From NCBI GenBank assembly GCA_002077045.2, contig KZ111169.1, forward strand, positions 321,286-385,285: DNA of 64,000 nucleotides, in the 5' to 3' direction. The number at the start of each line of letters is the position of its first letter. The first letter of the stretch is position 1. The position numbers and the translations under genes were made by a program. Below, one piece after another: positions 20,869-33,042 of this stretch. The notes below the pieces were generated by a model that was not told the origin of the DNA, did no database searches, and saw only the letters and a list, made by a program, of their open reading frames with translations. Source of the DNA: Rachicladosporium sp. CCFEE 5018. Lineage: Eukaryota; Ascomycota; Dothideomycetes; Cladosporiales; Cladosporiaceae.

Positions 20869-21963
20869 ATGTGCCCCAACATGGACTATGCGACACTCGA
20901 AGCAGAGGTGCAGTCAGACAACTCCGAGAACTTCCCACACAGCGATCTGGACGATGAGCCAGTGCCCAGTCTGTTCGACATAAGCGTCACACTGCATGGT
21001 AAGCCTGTACGACTGCCATTCCACGATGAAGACGCCACGATACAAGATCTCTCGGACACAGTCGCCGAGGATCTTCGCATACCACCGACAAATCAGAAGT
21101 TCATGATCACGCCGAAGACTGGCTTGCTCAAACCGCCCTTCAAAGATCCAAGTATGCGCCTACGCACACTCCAGGACAAAAAGATCGTTCTCATGGGCGC
21201 CACCACGGCCGAGGTAGAGGAGCTGGCTTCAGATATTACCCTACGTCAGGAGCGCATGTCGAAGCGTCGTGCAGCGCAAAACGCAGGGCGAAAAGTCCGT
21301 GTGGAGAAACGGAAGGACTGGAAGAAATTGCAAGATGAGGCGAGATACTCGTTCCACACGATCAAGCCTTTGCCATACCTGCCAAATCCGGACAAGAGTC
21401 AGCGATATCTTGAACGATTAGCAGCAGACCCAGGAATCAAGAGCTCGATGCGTAAACATGGATTCTCAGTCGGCCTTCTGACTGAGATGAATCCTGCTGA
21501 GCACACTACACATGCGTCGAGAACACTGGGGTTGAATAGGAACAGAGGCGAGGTCATCGAGCTACGATTACGAACAGATGCGTACGATGGGTACCGGGAT
21601 TACCAAGTCATCCGCAAGACTCTCTGCCACGAGCTGACGCACAACGTCTGGGGTGATCACGACCAGAACTTCTGGAAGATGTGCAGGGAGATAGAGGCGG
21701 AGGTCGAGAAGGGTGACTGGACGCGAGGAGGGCATAGCGTGGGTGGGCAGGAGTTCTACAATGATCAAGACACTGGCTGGGATGTGGATGAGGAGGCGGA
21801 TCATGGTGGATGGTCGGGAGGAGAGTTTGTCCTGGGCGGCGGAAGTGAAAGTGGTGGTGCTGCGGGACTAAGTCGAAGAGAGATCATGGCGAAGGCGGCG
21901 GAGGAGAGGATGAGGCAGGTGAAGGAGGCGAAACAGGCGAAAGGCGATGCGGGTGAGCCATAA
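20869..21963 (+). CDS. Ubiquitin-like / WLM-domain metalloprotease (copy A)
   Basis: A single exon of 364 residues from the ATG that both copies share (MCPNM; MCPGM in copy B). An in-frame ATG at 20827 in copy A would add 14 residues but is absent from copy B. A ubiquitin-like segment (about residues 36-110) is followed by a basic linker and then the WLM zinc-protease domain. Its motif HELTHNVWGDH gives zinc ligands His254, His258 and His264 with catalytic Glu255. The tail is Gly-rich, then helical and charged. The UBL-WLM order matches the fission-yeast ubiquitin/WLM fusion. WLM proteins of the Wss1/SPRTN group cut SUMO- or ubiquitin-linked and DNA-crosslinked proteins, so a proteostasis or repair role is likely. 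About 29 residues differ in copy B. Confidence 0.85.
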   Translation: MCPNMDYATLEAEVQSDNSENFPHSDLDDEPVPSLFDISVTLHGKPVRLPFHDEDATIQDLSDTVAEDLRIPPTNQKFMITPKTGLLKPPFKDPSMRLRTLQDKKIVLMGATTAEVEELASDITLRQERMSKRRAAQNAGRKVRVEKRKDWKKLQDEARYSFHTIKPLPYLPNPDKSQRYLERLAADPGIKSSMRKHGFSVGLLTEMNPAEHTTHASRTLGLNRNRGEVIELRLRTDAYDGYRDYQVIRKTLCHELTHNVWGDHDQNFWKMCREIEAEVEKGDWTRGGHSVGGQEFYNDQDTGWDVDEEADHGGWSGGEFVLGGGSESGGAAGLSRREIMAKAAEERMRQVKEAKQAKGDAGEP

Positions 21964-22663
21964 TAATCAAGCGTCCGCTGCAGCGCGCCTTCACGGTTGC
22001 CTGCTCATGTCGACAGTATCGGGCGTCGTCGATGTTTAGATACCCCCTGTCTACACCTCTTGATTGTACGATAGTGACGCTAGCGTACTATAGATCTATC
22101 CAGTGATGAGGCATTTATTTCTCGATGATATCTTGGCGGTTTGCCCCGAACGCCTGATGTTGCCTTGACACTGCATTACACCTCGCAGGAAGCCTTGTAA
22201 GAGCGTCCACGATTGAGAGTTGTAGACAGACCACATAGTAGGTCTGGCGACAAGGCTAAAGAAGAGGTCCAAGGCGACTCCTTGACATCACTTCTTCGCT
22301 CAGGGTGGGTCCGAAGCGGCTGGTAGTGACTACATTCTCCAGCCAAGAGAAGAAGCTTATCAGCAGTGCAGACCTCATATTGAACGTAGAACCTCTTCCG
22401 AACGTCAGCTTTGATAGGATTCCAGCAGTGCTGGCGACTTTGGAAGGGCAGGTAGAGAAAGCGGTAATCTGATACAGTCTACACAACTGCGCAACGTATT
22501 CGCCACAACGAGCAAACCAGTCGACCAGATGGTTCAATAACACACGCCCAGCCCAGCAGATCTGGGCCAATATCACTACGCCGGGAACTAAGGAGTGATC
22601 GAAAGTCAAAACGAGTGCGATAACACCAAGTAAAGGCGTGAAGACGCCAAACGAACCACCAAC
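21964..22663. other. Intergenic WLM-NHA1 (copy A)
   Basis: About 700 bases with no supported gene. It aligns over its length with 39266-39973 (copy B) with many substitutions and small indels. Short frames here are not shared between copies. Confidence 0.4.
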
Positions 22664-24674
22664 ATGCCTACTCTAGTGGTAGTAAACTTCAACATCATCT
22701 GCGCCACCCTAAGCGGCTTCATCACAGTCTTCGGTCTAGTCTCCTACCTACTCAAGGAGAAGTTCTACCTTTCCGAAGCTTTAATCTCGACAATTTTCGG
22801 GGTGGTGTTTGGTCCTCATGCTGCGGATTTCATACGACCGCTTGACTACGCGAATGGGAGTGATTTGGACCTCGAGACGATCACGCTGTACTTCACCCGA
22901 CTAGTGCTGGGCGTACAGTTGGTGCTTGCTGGCGTACAGCTGCCGAGCAAGTATCTCTGGAAGGAATGGAAGAGTCTCTCGATCTTGCTCGGACCGGGCA
23001 TGTGCATTATGTGGATGTCTACGTCGTTACTAGTCTGGGGACTGGTGCCCGACATCTCATTCCTGTTCGCTCTGGCAGTCGGAGCTGCTGTGACGCCGAC
23101 TGATCCGATCTTGTCGAACAGCATTGTCAAGGGCAAATTTGCGGACAAGAACATCCCTCGCGAGCTGCAGAAGATCATCATTGCCGAATCTGGCGCAAAT
23201 GACGGGCTCGGGTATCCATTCCTGTTCCTTGCGCTGTACTTGATTCAGTATACTGGAGATCAGGGACTCGGCACTACTGGCGGTGGAGCAGGTAAAGCGA
23301 TTGGACTCTGGTTCATCGAGACGTGGTGCTACACTATCCTGCTCTCTATCGCGTATGGTGCGGTCGTCGGCTGGCTGGCGAAGGAGCTACTTCACTGGGC
23401 CGAGGAGCGGCATTACGTTGATCGAGAGTCGTTTCTCGTGTTTGCGATCACGCTTGCAGTGAGTACTCCCTTTGACACAGACTCCGAGTGATTGCTGACA
23501 CGTGCTGTAGCTGTTCATCGTCGGTACATGTGGCATGATCGGGTCCGATGATGTGCTTGCCTGCTTCATCGCCGGCAATGTCTTCACTTGGGACGATTGG
23601 TTCCGACTCGAGACGAAAGATGACTCGCTGCAACCCACAATCGATTTGCTGCTCAATCTGTCAGTGTTTCTGTGGTTTGGCGCAGTCTGCCCATGGCATC
23701 TGTTCGTCGAAACCACAGTCATCCCGATCTACCGTTTGATCCCGCTAGGCATTCTTGTGCTTCTGCTGCGTCGACTGCCGATGGTGCTCTGCTTTCACCA
23801 CTTCATACACCAAGTTGAGGACATCCGACATGCTCTATTCGTGGGCTTCTTTGGACCTATTGGCGTGTCAGCGATCTTCTACCTGTACATCGCAAGGGAG
23901 TTCCTGCATACCCTCGAAGTGGATGGCCACCAGAGAGAAGATGCCGCTCAGTTGTCCGAGGTCCTCATGGTCGTTATCTGGTTCCTGACGATCTGCTCGA
24001 TCGTCGTCCACGGTCTGTCGATCCCGCTTGGTAAGTTCGGACTATATCTGCCGCGGACGATCTCGATGGCACTGTCTTCCGAGAACAGGTCTACAAGCTT
24101 CAGTCGGACGCGCTCATCTGATGACCGCCACACACGAAGTGTGGTCGACAGTCAGCATCAAGAGCGTGGTCTCGTCTCGCTGTTTCGAAGGCGTCGCAAC
24201 ACTACTGGGCCTGGCGCGACAGGCAGTCGATCGAGCCTAGTCCCCGGCACAGTGTCCCGTATCGGACAGTACATCTTCAGCGATATCCGCCGACCTCATG
24301 GAACGACTGTGCATGGGTCGGACGGTGTTCGCGGCGACGCCGATGAGACTGATGACAACAAGACCCCGCCAGGTGGCGACTCTCCGCCGCGTGGACGTCC
24401 GACGATCTCAGCACCCAAAGATGGACGCGTGATGGGGCATGCGATCGCGGCGCAGGATCGGGCGGTTGACGACGTGGATGGCTCTCAACGACCAGATGCG
24501 ATCTCGGCGTCAAATAGTGCTGTGCCCTCGCGCATGCAGAGTCCTGCCACGGCAAGAACTGAGGGCGCAAGCGGAACGCCAGTGGGCTGGCAGAGGAGCA
24601 TCCGCTTTGGCGATGAGGTGACAGTCGCGAGCTCGGTGTCCAAGGCTGGCAATGAGCAGCTAGCAAATATGTGA
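22664..24674 (+). CDS. NHA1: Nha1/Sod2-type plasma-membrane Na+(K+)/H+ antiporter (copy A)
   Basis: Exons 22664-23458 and 23511-24674 (52 bp phase-0 intron) give 652 residues. The N-terminal ~430 residues hold about 12 hydrophobic segments of the CPA1 exchanger fold, with TPTDP (144-148) and ESGANDG, whose Asn179-Asp180 form the ion-binding pair. The rest is a hydrophilic, Ser/Arg-rich cytoplasmic tail containing FRRRRNTTG and RSIRFGDEV. Fungal Nha1 expels Na+ and K+ in exchange for protons at the plasma membrane and sets salt tolerance and pH; the tail is regulatory. The tail is shorter than in yeast Nha1 (985 residues). Only six residues differ from copy B within the first 265, despite many silent changes. 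Confidence 0.92.
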
Positions 24675-26198
24675 GTGAAATATCATGGATTACAGACGTG
24701 GATTGGCGGTATCACAACGGCCTCAAAAAGTCTGTTCCGCACAACGAAGTCTTCGAAGTCTAGGGAACTCCCCAGCTGTTGTAGGCAAGGCCCGAGACGC
24801 AAGGGTAGCATATTATGCGTTTGAGAAGATAGGATAAGTGATCAATCGTTCAAGTCGATTCGAGACTCTCCTAACTGTAGTGATGTAAGGCTCTACTGCC
24901 ACGGCTGAGATGACAGAAGCACGAGACAATAGAAGCGCGCGCCGAGAACGCGCTCGGGTCTGCGCAACAGACTTTGCGTAAGCGTTGCATTGCCTCAGGT
25001 TGCGGATATCTGCAGAATAGGGATCTCGTGGACCCCAAATACCTTGCATCACGCCGCGGCCGTGCGGTTTAGTCAGTGTTCTTTCGCGAACGAACATTGA
25101 CGGTGTGCCAGGGTCATGTCGTCGAATGCATTCTGCGCTCTGTGCTCCCGAGGCTGTTTTCGATGCCGTGGCCTTATGATGTCAACTGCACATGATACCT
25201 GAGAACCGCCTAAGGCCATGCAAGGTGACAACAGCAAAGCTATACAAGGCGTGTTGTGAGTCTCGTCGGCTCGTAGGACTCGAGCGGTCAGATACTCGAT
25301 GAGCAGGAAGAGGAAATTTGTGACCGTGCTTCGCTCTTGGAGTGGCCCTTAGGGCGTATGGCCGCGGCCTAGCTGTAGTCCCTCCCGACATTTGACTCGT
25401 CTCTAGGTCGGAAGACAAGCTTGGATAAGTAGTCGAGCAATATAATCATGAATAGTTTGGCTCGGATCTGAGGTAGTCCCGCAATCTACAGTACCCCATG
25501 CGAACGGAACTATGCATCGGCGATGCATCATTTGAACGGGGACATGCTTACGACCCGGAAGCCACGAACGGCAAATCGTAAGTCGCTGTGTGGTGTGTAT
25601 TAGCAATGTTAGCTACGTCGATTATTCATTGTTCGCGTGACTGTTAAAGTGGAGTCGATATAGCCGAAACCTGGGATCTCCCGGTCGAATCCCTGCCGAA
25701 AGGTTCGGAGCATCCAAGCGTTGCTAATGCTCTTTAGCATTCGAAGCAGCGAAGGAAGGTGCAATGTGAACAACGCTCTTACCTTGCCGATAAAGTTGAC
25801 ATCGCGCTTTCCTCCAGACCTATGAGAATCTGATTCTTGGCTGCAATGAGTCTTGAGCATGCACGAGAACCTAAGACTTCGATAAGAGGTAGGTTTACCC
25901 TCACTGTGCATATAAGACTCGCTCGTATGCGATCGTGGTAGGTAGTCTGCCGCCAAGCACTAGGGTGTAGTGCCTCTATACGAAATAAATTGCCTTCCAA
26001 AGGTCATCGTACGCAAGAGCAGCTTGCGCTCCTAGTACGAGGAGGCGTAGCGACAAAGAAGGTCAATGAAGAAGGCAGTAGAAAAAAGTGTCGCTGCGCT
26101 ATGCAGCCCTGCGGTCTCCCGTCTCCCGGGTCCTCGCGCGATAAGAATGGTGCGGTTACGTCTTGACAAAGTTATACTGTATACTATGATCAGATTCA
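24675..26198. other. NHA1-ABCA intergenic, F-box gene absent (copy A)
   Basis: About 1.5 kb with no supported gene. In copy B the corresponding interval (42000-44649) holds an F-box gene. Most of the two intervals do not align by eye, but 25704-25771 resembles 44160-44227, which lies upstream of the F-box gene in copy B. This suggests the two intervals share an origin and that one copy lost or gained sequence. Confidence 0.5.
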
Positions 26199-29100
26199 CT
26201 ACGCCTTCGACCGTAGCATACGTTTCACAAAGCCCTTCTTCTTCGGCTGTGTCAGCGTGGCACCCTCTTCCTGCACATTATGCCTTGTTACAATGCTCAA
26301 GAACACCTGATCTAGCGTCGCCTGACTGACAGAATAGTACTCAAATCCAAGTCTCTCTTTACTTCTCTCCAGCTCGGCAAACAATGCAGCAATGCCGTGA
26401 CCCTTCGCACCAACGACCTTGACTTCGTCGTCATTGTACACAGCCGTCCGATCGTTCGGGACGCTGAAGCGCATCTGCCCGTGGAAGCTACGGTCTTCGG
26501 TCTGCGCGCTGGGGAAGGTCTGCGAGATGAACGTCTTGATGTCGTCCATGACGGCCGTCGAGGTATGCGGAGCGTCCTTGTGCACGAGATGGACGTGGTA
26601 TGCGTCGCCATGCTTCTTCCGTAGGTCGTCTGAAGTGCCTAGCGCCAACATACGCCGTGCCATGATGCCAGCACGGCTCGCGAGGGCGTCTGCTTCTTCC
26701 ATAGAGTGCGTCGTTAGCACCAGTGCGCGACCGGCGGATATGCTGCTCAATGTTCGCCACATCACGCGCTTGGAGGCGGCGTCCATGCCTGAGCTGGGCT
26801 CGTCGAGCAAGAGCACCGTCGGGTTGCCAATCAACGCAATGCCAAGACTGAGCTTGCGCTTATTGCCTCCCGAAAGCTTTGCAGCCATGCGAGACTTGAA
26901 CGGCGCGAGACCGACTGCATGAATGACTTGCTCGACGTTGTGCTCGACGTCCTTGATACCACGAGCGCGGGCGTAGAAGCGCAGGTGCTCTACGGCTGTC
27001 ATCTGATCCATGGCGTCGAATTGAGGACAGACACCCAGGCTTTGGCGGGCTGCCGCACGCTGGGCGATGATGCTCTTGCCCTCGATAAGGATATCGCTAG
27101 ATCTGGCGCTCGGTCTGCTATCACCACGGATGAGCCCAATGGTCGTTGACTTGCCTGCGCCATTGGGTCCCAGCAGGGCGAAGACCTCGCCTTCGGGGAC
27201 GGCGAACGTCACATCTTGGACAGCAATGTTCGAGCCGAATGCTTTCGTTGCGTGTAGTACGCGAAGCGAGTCGCTGCAAGTGTCCGCTCTTCGTGCCTCG
27301 TCAAAGACCTCCGGGTCAACCTCTTCAGTCTCCTCGACTTCCTGCGCGCGAGCCTTCCTTCTCGTCAGGAAAGCCGGCTGCCAGCCACTGTCCCACCATA
27401 TCAAGAAACCGAGCATGATCGCAGATTGCAAGATGAGGTATAGTATTGGCCCACCGTACACTGTCATCGCACCAGGGTAAGAAGCGATCTCGTTGCCCCT
27501 GCATAGTATTGAGAACTCGTTGAAGGTCAGCAGCAGCGCCCTCAGCAGGTTGCCAGCCGGGAAGAAGGCAGCGATCACAAAGTGCGCAATGTTCACAGTC
27601 TTGTCGACACTGGCCGCCGGTATGTAGGTCTGTATACAGAGGTATGCGATGAAGTAGATTAGGAAGAAGCAGCATTGTCCGCCAGCGGCAAAGGCGAAGG
27701 TGGCGAGCTGACTGGTGGCGAAAAGCGAGACAACATAGCTCATCAGCAATGCCGAGAGTCCGTAGAACGCGAAGACAACGAACAGGTAGCCTGGTGCGTA
27801 GAGTGCTGACGACGAAGCCGTGAAGATGATGATGGTGACGGCACTGACGATCAGCACAATGCAGAAGTCGAAAAGCGTGTATGCGATCCAAAGAGGTCCA
27901 GCACGAACACCGTTGCTGTAGTGCAGGGCTCGGACGTTGCGGATTCGTTCAATATTGGTGTACAGCGAGAAGAACCCGGGGTATGCGCACATGGCCAGAC
28001 CGAAGTACAGGATGAACTGCAAGCTCTTGCCTGCAGACGGCGCAAATGGGATGTCGAATGCCTGGAAATTGGTTGAAATCGGGAAACCCAGCAAGCTAGT
28101 GTCGAATAGATTCTGCATGATGATGGCGTAGTATAGCTCATAGTTGCCACGATAGGCGAACGTCGGGGTGTTGCCGAGGAAGAAGCCTCCGGGGTTGGTC
28201 TGGCTGTAATTGGCTGATACGTAGTCGTCGAACGATCGCAAGGTGTCAACGCTCACGAGTCCTTCAAATTGTCCAACGCTGCCGGGAGGACCAGCGGGAA
28301 TCGTCGCGTTGCCACGCGATAGGATCAAGGCTTCGAGGGAGTACAGGTCTGACGCAGAGACGCCGCTTCCAGGTGTGCACGTCAGCGCCTCGAAGCCCTT
28401 CAAGAAGAGTGTAACCAACGCGCCTGCAATGATGGGAATAGCTAAGGCAGCCAAGTATGGTAGGGAGTTGCGCCGCAAGATTACAACGCGCTTTCGGAAC
28501 AGCACCCAGACTTGTGCAAAGAATGACAGACTCCGGCCGTGAGCGAGCTGAATGCCACCCTTCTCGGTGGGCGTCACTTGCTCAGTCGATGACACAGGAG
28601 AGATGGGGGCGCGGACATCCTTGTCTAGCTCTTCCTTAACTTCCTCAGCAAGCTTCAGGAAGACGTCCTCGATTGTCGGCCCATTGACTTGATAGTCACG
28701 CACGCCAACTTTCTCAAGCTCGCTGACGAACTGAGCGGCAGCTCCGGAGTTTGCGAGCTGGTACACGGTCTGGTCGTGTAGCACTTGCTTCGGTAGTGCT
28801 TCAAGAGCGGCGGGTAAAGGTTTGCTATCTTCATGGTAAATGCGGACGCGATAGCCACCACCGAGCTCGTGCTTCAGGGCGACTGACGACCCGTTAGCGA
28901 CTAAACGGCCCTTGGACAAGATCGTGATGTCGTCGGACAGCAAGTCTGCCTCATCCAAAAAGTGCGTTGTCAAGATCATTGACCTTCTGCCACGTTCAGC
29001 CAATATGATGTCCCACACCTTCCTTCGTGAGAGCGGGTCGATACCACTGGACACTTCATCGATCAGGCAGGTGGTCGATCCGCCTGTCAGCATCATAGCA

Positions 29101-29439
29101 AGCTGACACTTCCTTTTCTGACCACCAGACAGTGTCACAGACTTTGCGTTCATCTTGTGGTCAAGATCGCACGTCCTGACGAGAGCCTGCATCGTATCTT
29201 TCGAGTCGACGGTCGTAGCCTTGAGCCGGTTGAAGATCCGGACATGTTCAAGTACCGTCAGCTCGTCCCAGAGAACATTTTTCTGTGGGCACAATCCGAT
29301 GCCACCAGTCGCGTCAATGTCAATGCTACCGTCAGTCGACTTCTGCAAACCTGCAAGCATGTCGAGTGATGTGCTCTTGCCACTACCGTTGGCACCCAAC
29401 AGGACCATGATCTGCCCACGCAAAACGGAGAAGCTGACA
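26199..29439 (-). CDS. ABCA-type ABC transporter, N-terminal part cut by gap (copy A)
   Basis: The C-terminal ~1080 residues of a full-size ABC-A transporter, open from the gap edge to the stop at 26199. In order: NBD1 (Walker A GANGSGKST, signature LSGGQKRK, Walker B TCLIDE), a second membrane domain with a large extracellular loop after its first helix and then five or six helices, and NBD2 (Walker A GPNGAGKST, signature LSGGNKRK, Walker B VLLLDEPSSG). ABCA proteins export or flip lipids; fungal members are little studied. The first membrane domain is missing only because the contig ends. The C-terminus reads GFVKRMLRSKA, while copy B ends GFVKRMLKR. It converges with NHA1. Confidence 0.9.
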
Positions 29440-29539
29440 NNNNNNNNNNNNNNNNNNNNNNNNNNNNNNNNNNNNNNNNNNNNNNNNNNNNNNNNNNNNN
29501 NNNNNNNNNNNNNNNNNNNNNNNNNNNNNNNNNNNNNNN
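29440..29539. other. Assembly gap (100 N)
   Basis: Exactly 100 N. Left of it copy A breaks inside the ABCA gene; right of it copy B starts at the same base as copy A. The two sides are therefore not neighbours in any simple model of one locus. Confidence 0.99.
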
Positions 29540-29908
29540 GACGAGGGTCACATGTGCCTGACATCCGCCGAGCCTCGAAAGGCACTGTCATCCCGAGCAT
29601 TACCACCACAATGACTCAACCGACGATACACGTGAGCATGGTGCATCATGTGCCTGGTACCTGCGTCGACAGTGAAGGCGGAGTCAAGGGTCAGATCGAG
29701 TAGCAAAGTGAAGTGGTATCTTTCTCGTCTCCCTCACAGTCCACTTCCATTCTCTCGAATCCAGTTCCTCGAACACCAATCATCGCCCCAGACTTGAGCA
29801 CCTGGGCAGTATTGAGCAAGCAGATCCACCGCAACACAATACAGTACAGCACTCGAGACCAACTCGACACTACACTCACAGCAGACCAGCAGAACGTATC
29901 AAGTCACA

Positions 29909-30629
29909 ATGTCTGCGCCCCTCACTACCCAGCCCAATGGCTCCGCCAATGGCACCTCAACCCCAAACTCGACCACCAAACACCCCGTCATCTGCGTCTT
30001 GTAAGCCCTCTCCACATCCCTCACCTTCTCCCCTACTAACACTCCCCAGCTGCGGTGCCTCACCCGGCACGTCCCCCGCCCACCTCGCCGCCGCCCGCGC
30101 CCTCGCCCAAGCCCTCCATGCCTCGAACGCCCACCTAGTCTACGGCGGCGGCACAGTAGGCCTCATGGGCGAGCTGGCCAAAACCCTCGTCTCCCTCTCC
30201 GGCCCGCAAGCAGTCCACGGCATCATCCCGCGCGCCCTTATGCGCTTCGAGCGGAACACCGATCCGAACGGCGAGTCGATCGAAGCGCTCGAGAAGGTCA
30301 TTGATGAGTCGAAGTTCGGGAGGACTACTATCGTGCCGGACATGCATACGAGGAAGCATATGATGGCGCAGGAGGTTATTGCTGGCGGGGAGGGGAGTGG
30401 GTTCGTGGCTCTCAGCGGCGGGTATGGGACGCTGGAGGAGTTGATGGAGGTTGTTACTTGGAATCAGCTTGGGATTCATGCGAAGGGGGTTGTGGTGTTC
30501 AATGTTGAGGGGTATTGGGATGGGCTGCTGGAGTGGGTTAGGAAGGCTGTGGAGACTGGGTTTGTGGAGAGGGGAATAAGGGGATCATGGTTGAGGCAAA
30601 GACGGCGGAGGAGGTTGTGGAGAAGCTGA
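29909..30629 (+). pseudogene. LOG-family phosphoribohydrolase, frameshifted near the 3' end (copy B)
   Basis: Exons 29909-30000 and 30050-30629 code as in copy A up to about residue 201. Near 30567 one base is missing relative to copy A within a G-rich run, so the frame ends with a new Arg-rich tail (RQRRRRRLWRS) at 30629 instead of 30681. The original frame continues intact beyond that point to a TGA at 30679-30681. The LOG signature lies upstream of the break. It may be a recent loss-of-function allele, a truncated but active protein, or a homopolymer sequencing error. Confidence 0.7.
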
Positions 30630-31663
30630 GAGGGTACCGGAATGCGGAGGGGAGGTTTAAGTTGTCGTGGGGGGAGAAGTGAGGGGCTGAAGGAGTTTTG
30701 ACAGAATTGGATGAACCAGTCAAAGGTCATCGCGCCAGCGAGGCTTGCCTTCAATAACTCATCAGGAGTGCCGAAGAGTTGTTGTAGTCGGACGACCGGT
30801 GGTGGGCGATCGCAGAGCTGATCAAGCCTATGAGGCTCTCGAAGCTTGCGTCCGTTCGCAGAAGCCAGAGATCGCCCGGAGTAGCAAAACCGGAGACATA
30901 GAGACTGTACCTTTAGTACATCGACTTGATCGTATCATGGTCTGAACAGGTTCTCACTACTTCCAGATCATGCCAACACATGCCTGCAGCGATCTGGTAG
31001 ACGCATGCCTGCATGCCTTACCACGATACCTAACGTCGATCCTCCAAGCTTCCACCACACATATGTCTTCACAGCCACAGCCTTTTGCTATTGCAGCTCA
31101 TGATTGGCTTCGCTTATAGCACTCCTCCGCAACAACCTTGTTCGTATCCCTGTTATAAGTCCCGTCAGCCACACTCCACGTCCGCAAGTCACACACCTCG
31201 CAGGCCAGAATCCTGACGCCCATCGTCCATGCACATGCATGCACCTCGCCTGGCGACGTTTCACATCATTCCTCGAAACTCGCCGGCCGCCTTTTGTTCT
31301 TCTCTGCTGTAGTTCATCACACCACAATCTTGTCATATCGCGACCGAAGTTGTAATATTATATCTCCGTGTGCATTGGAGATTACCACCTACCCGCGCCC
31401 GCAGAGTCGCTTCCCTAGCGCCAATCATCCCGAACGTTGCTGGGTCCCCTGTTAGAACGCAACGCAACAGCACCACAGCAGTTCGAGCTTTGTGTGACAG
31501 ACCAGGCCACCGACGCTCGTTACACCATCACCTCCCTCGCTGGACGACACGCTCATTGCCAGCAGTACACACTCCACTACTGCTGCGCTTTCCTCCCTCC
31601 GATCGCGCGACTCTCACACGTCAACGGCGCTTTGAGAGCGCGCAGGACGCTTCAGCCGCGAAG

Positions 31664-32688
31664 ATGCCTACGAAGTATGGCAATTTTCATAACTTCTGCC
31701 GGGATACGGGGAGTATACACGCGACGCTGCCAGTGTGCAATCTGTTCCCTGAGTCGCCATCACGAGGAGGCAATGGATTTGGGGGATGTAATCTGGAGGG
31801 CATAGCATTGAGCGGCGGACGGAATCTTGCGAACTTGGGTACGCATGGCCGATTGCATCGAGAAAATGCAAGGATCACGTACTGACAGTATACAGGCTCT
31901 ATACTGGTAGCCGGCATCGCAATCGCCATCTCCGCCTTCCTCTTCCTCCGCTCAAACCGCAAACGCGCCGCCGTCGGCCGCCGCGAGATGCAGCTCTTCC
32001 TCATCGGCTACACCATCATCATGATCTGCGAAATCTTCACCGTCGGCTGGTTTCCCCTGAATGGCATGGTGAGAAGGGTCTTTAGCGCCATACACATCGC
32101 CTCAATAGTAGCCACGCTCTGGATATTGATGATGAACGGCGCTGTTGGGTATCAACTGCTAGATGATGGCACGATATTGAGTCTGGGCTTGGTGTTTGGG
32201 AGCGCGGCGGCACTGTTCGTGGGAACGGGGTATATTGCGCTGGACACTGGGTTTAGCTGGACGGGGTTCTTTGATCAGACGCAGGCGGAGCAGGGTTTGG
32301 ACAAGAGTTATTCGCTGTACACGCTGTATCAGCTGGTGCCGCTGGTGTTCATCGTTATCTACTTCTTGTTGGAGACGATACTGGTGCTGAGGGTGCTGGG
32401 GGAGGTGCGGCCAATGAGTGAGTATTGCTGCTGATAGACGAAATCGGGACAAGTGCTAATGGCTTCACAGTCTACCTCGCAGGCGCAGCGCTCATGTTCG
32501 CAATCGGGCAGATCTTCCAATACGTCGTCAGCGTGCACATATGCACTGGTTCGGCAGGGAAGATCAACGGTGGCTTCTTCGAAACGCTGTTTACGCTTTT
32601 CGCGGTAGTTCTGGTATGGGTGTTCTGGTCGAGCATAACGGAAGACGACTGGCCCATGCCTTCATCAGCGGGCAGCACATACACGTGA
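31664..32688 (+). CDS. CHS7: Chs7-family chaperone-like membrane protein (copy B)
   Basis: Exons 31664-31838, 31896-32417 and 32471-32688 give 304 residues, with all splice sites kept. Four residues differ from the copy A protein, all conservative (for example LYLRSN to LFLRSN and LLGYT to LIGYT). Intron lengths equal those of copy A. It ends just before the segment where copy C begins, so copy C does not contain this gene. Confidence 0.8.
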
Positions 32689-33042
32689 GAAGGGCATCAG
32701 GTGTTTGGGACGTGATGAGCGCATGAGGGATTCTGTACTTGCATTGGGTGGGGAAGGCGTGCACCGTAGATATACCACTCTTGTTGCATAGATAGCTTAA
32801 TCGAGGTTTCAGTCAAAACCACATTGCTATGAGATCAGGGTGGGATGTCACAGTGGAGTTGCTGCCTCTCCCGGTCAGATGCTTTGCCCCTTGCAGCCTG
32901 TTCGATCTTCACATCCAACTCGAACACCTCGCAAACGTGGCCTCATTTTCAAAACGACAAGATGTACGCTCACGCACGTCAGCTTGACCACCTAGCTCCA
33001 TAGCGTTTGCCCGCCTATCTCGACGTTCGCTTTCTATCGAGC

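Larger units (their letters stand above)
12240..29439. repeat. Copy A of a repeated multi-gene block
   Basis: This contig of 17,200 bases carries LOG, CHS7-like, XRCC4-like, BRCT protein, carbonic anhydrase, MARVEL protein, UBL-WLM, NHA1-like and ABCA in that order. The same order and orientations recur in copy B (29540-48926), with substitutions in most genes and no F-box gene here. Its first bases are the same as the first bases of copy B. Its left 458 bases match contig 1 exactly, so contig 1 belongs to this haplotype. Confidence 0.95.

Noticed and set aside
25620..25700. tRNA-like B-box (GGTCGAATCC) in the copy A intergenic
   Set aside because: I could not find a matching acceptor stem or a good A-box and anticodon arm; a covariance-model search would settle it.
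29155..29703. Plus-strand frame crossing the second gap, and similar frames at 11855-12403 and 12051-12314
   Set aside because: They join unrelated sequence through 100 N and overlap real genes on the other strand or in another frame.
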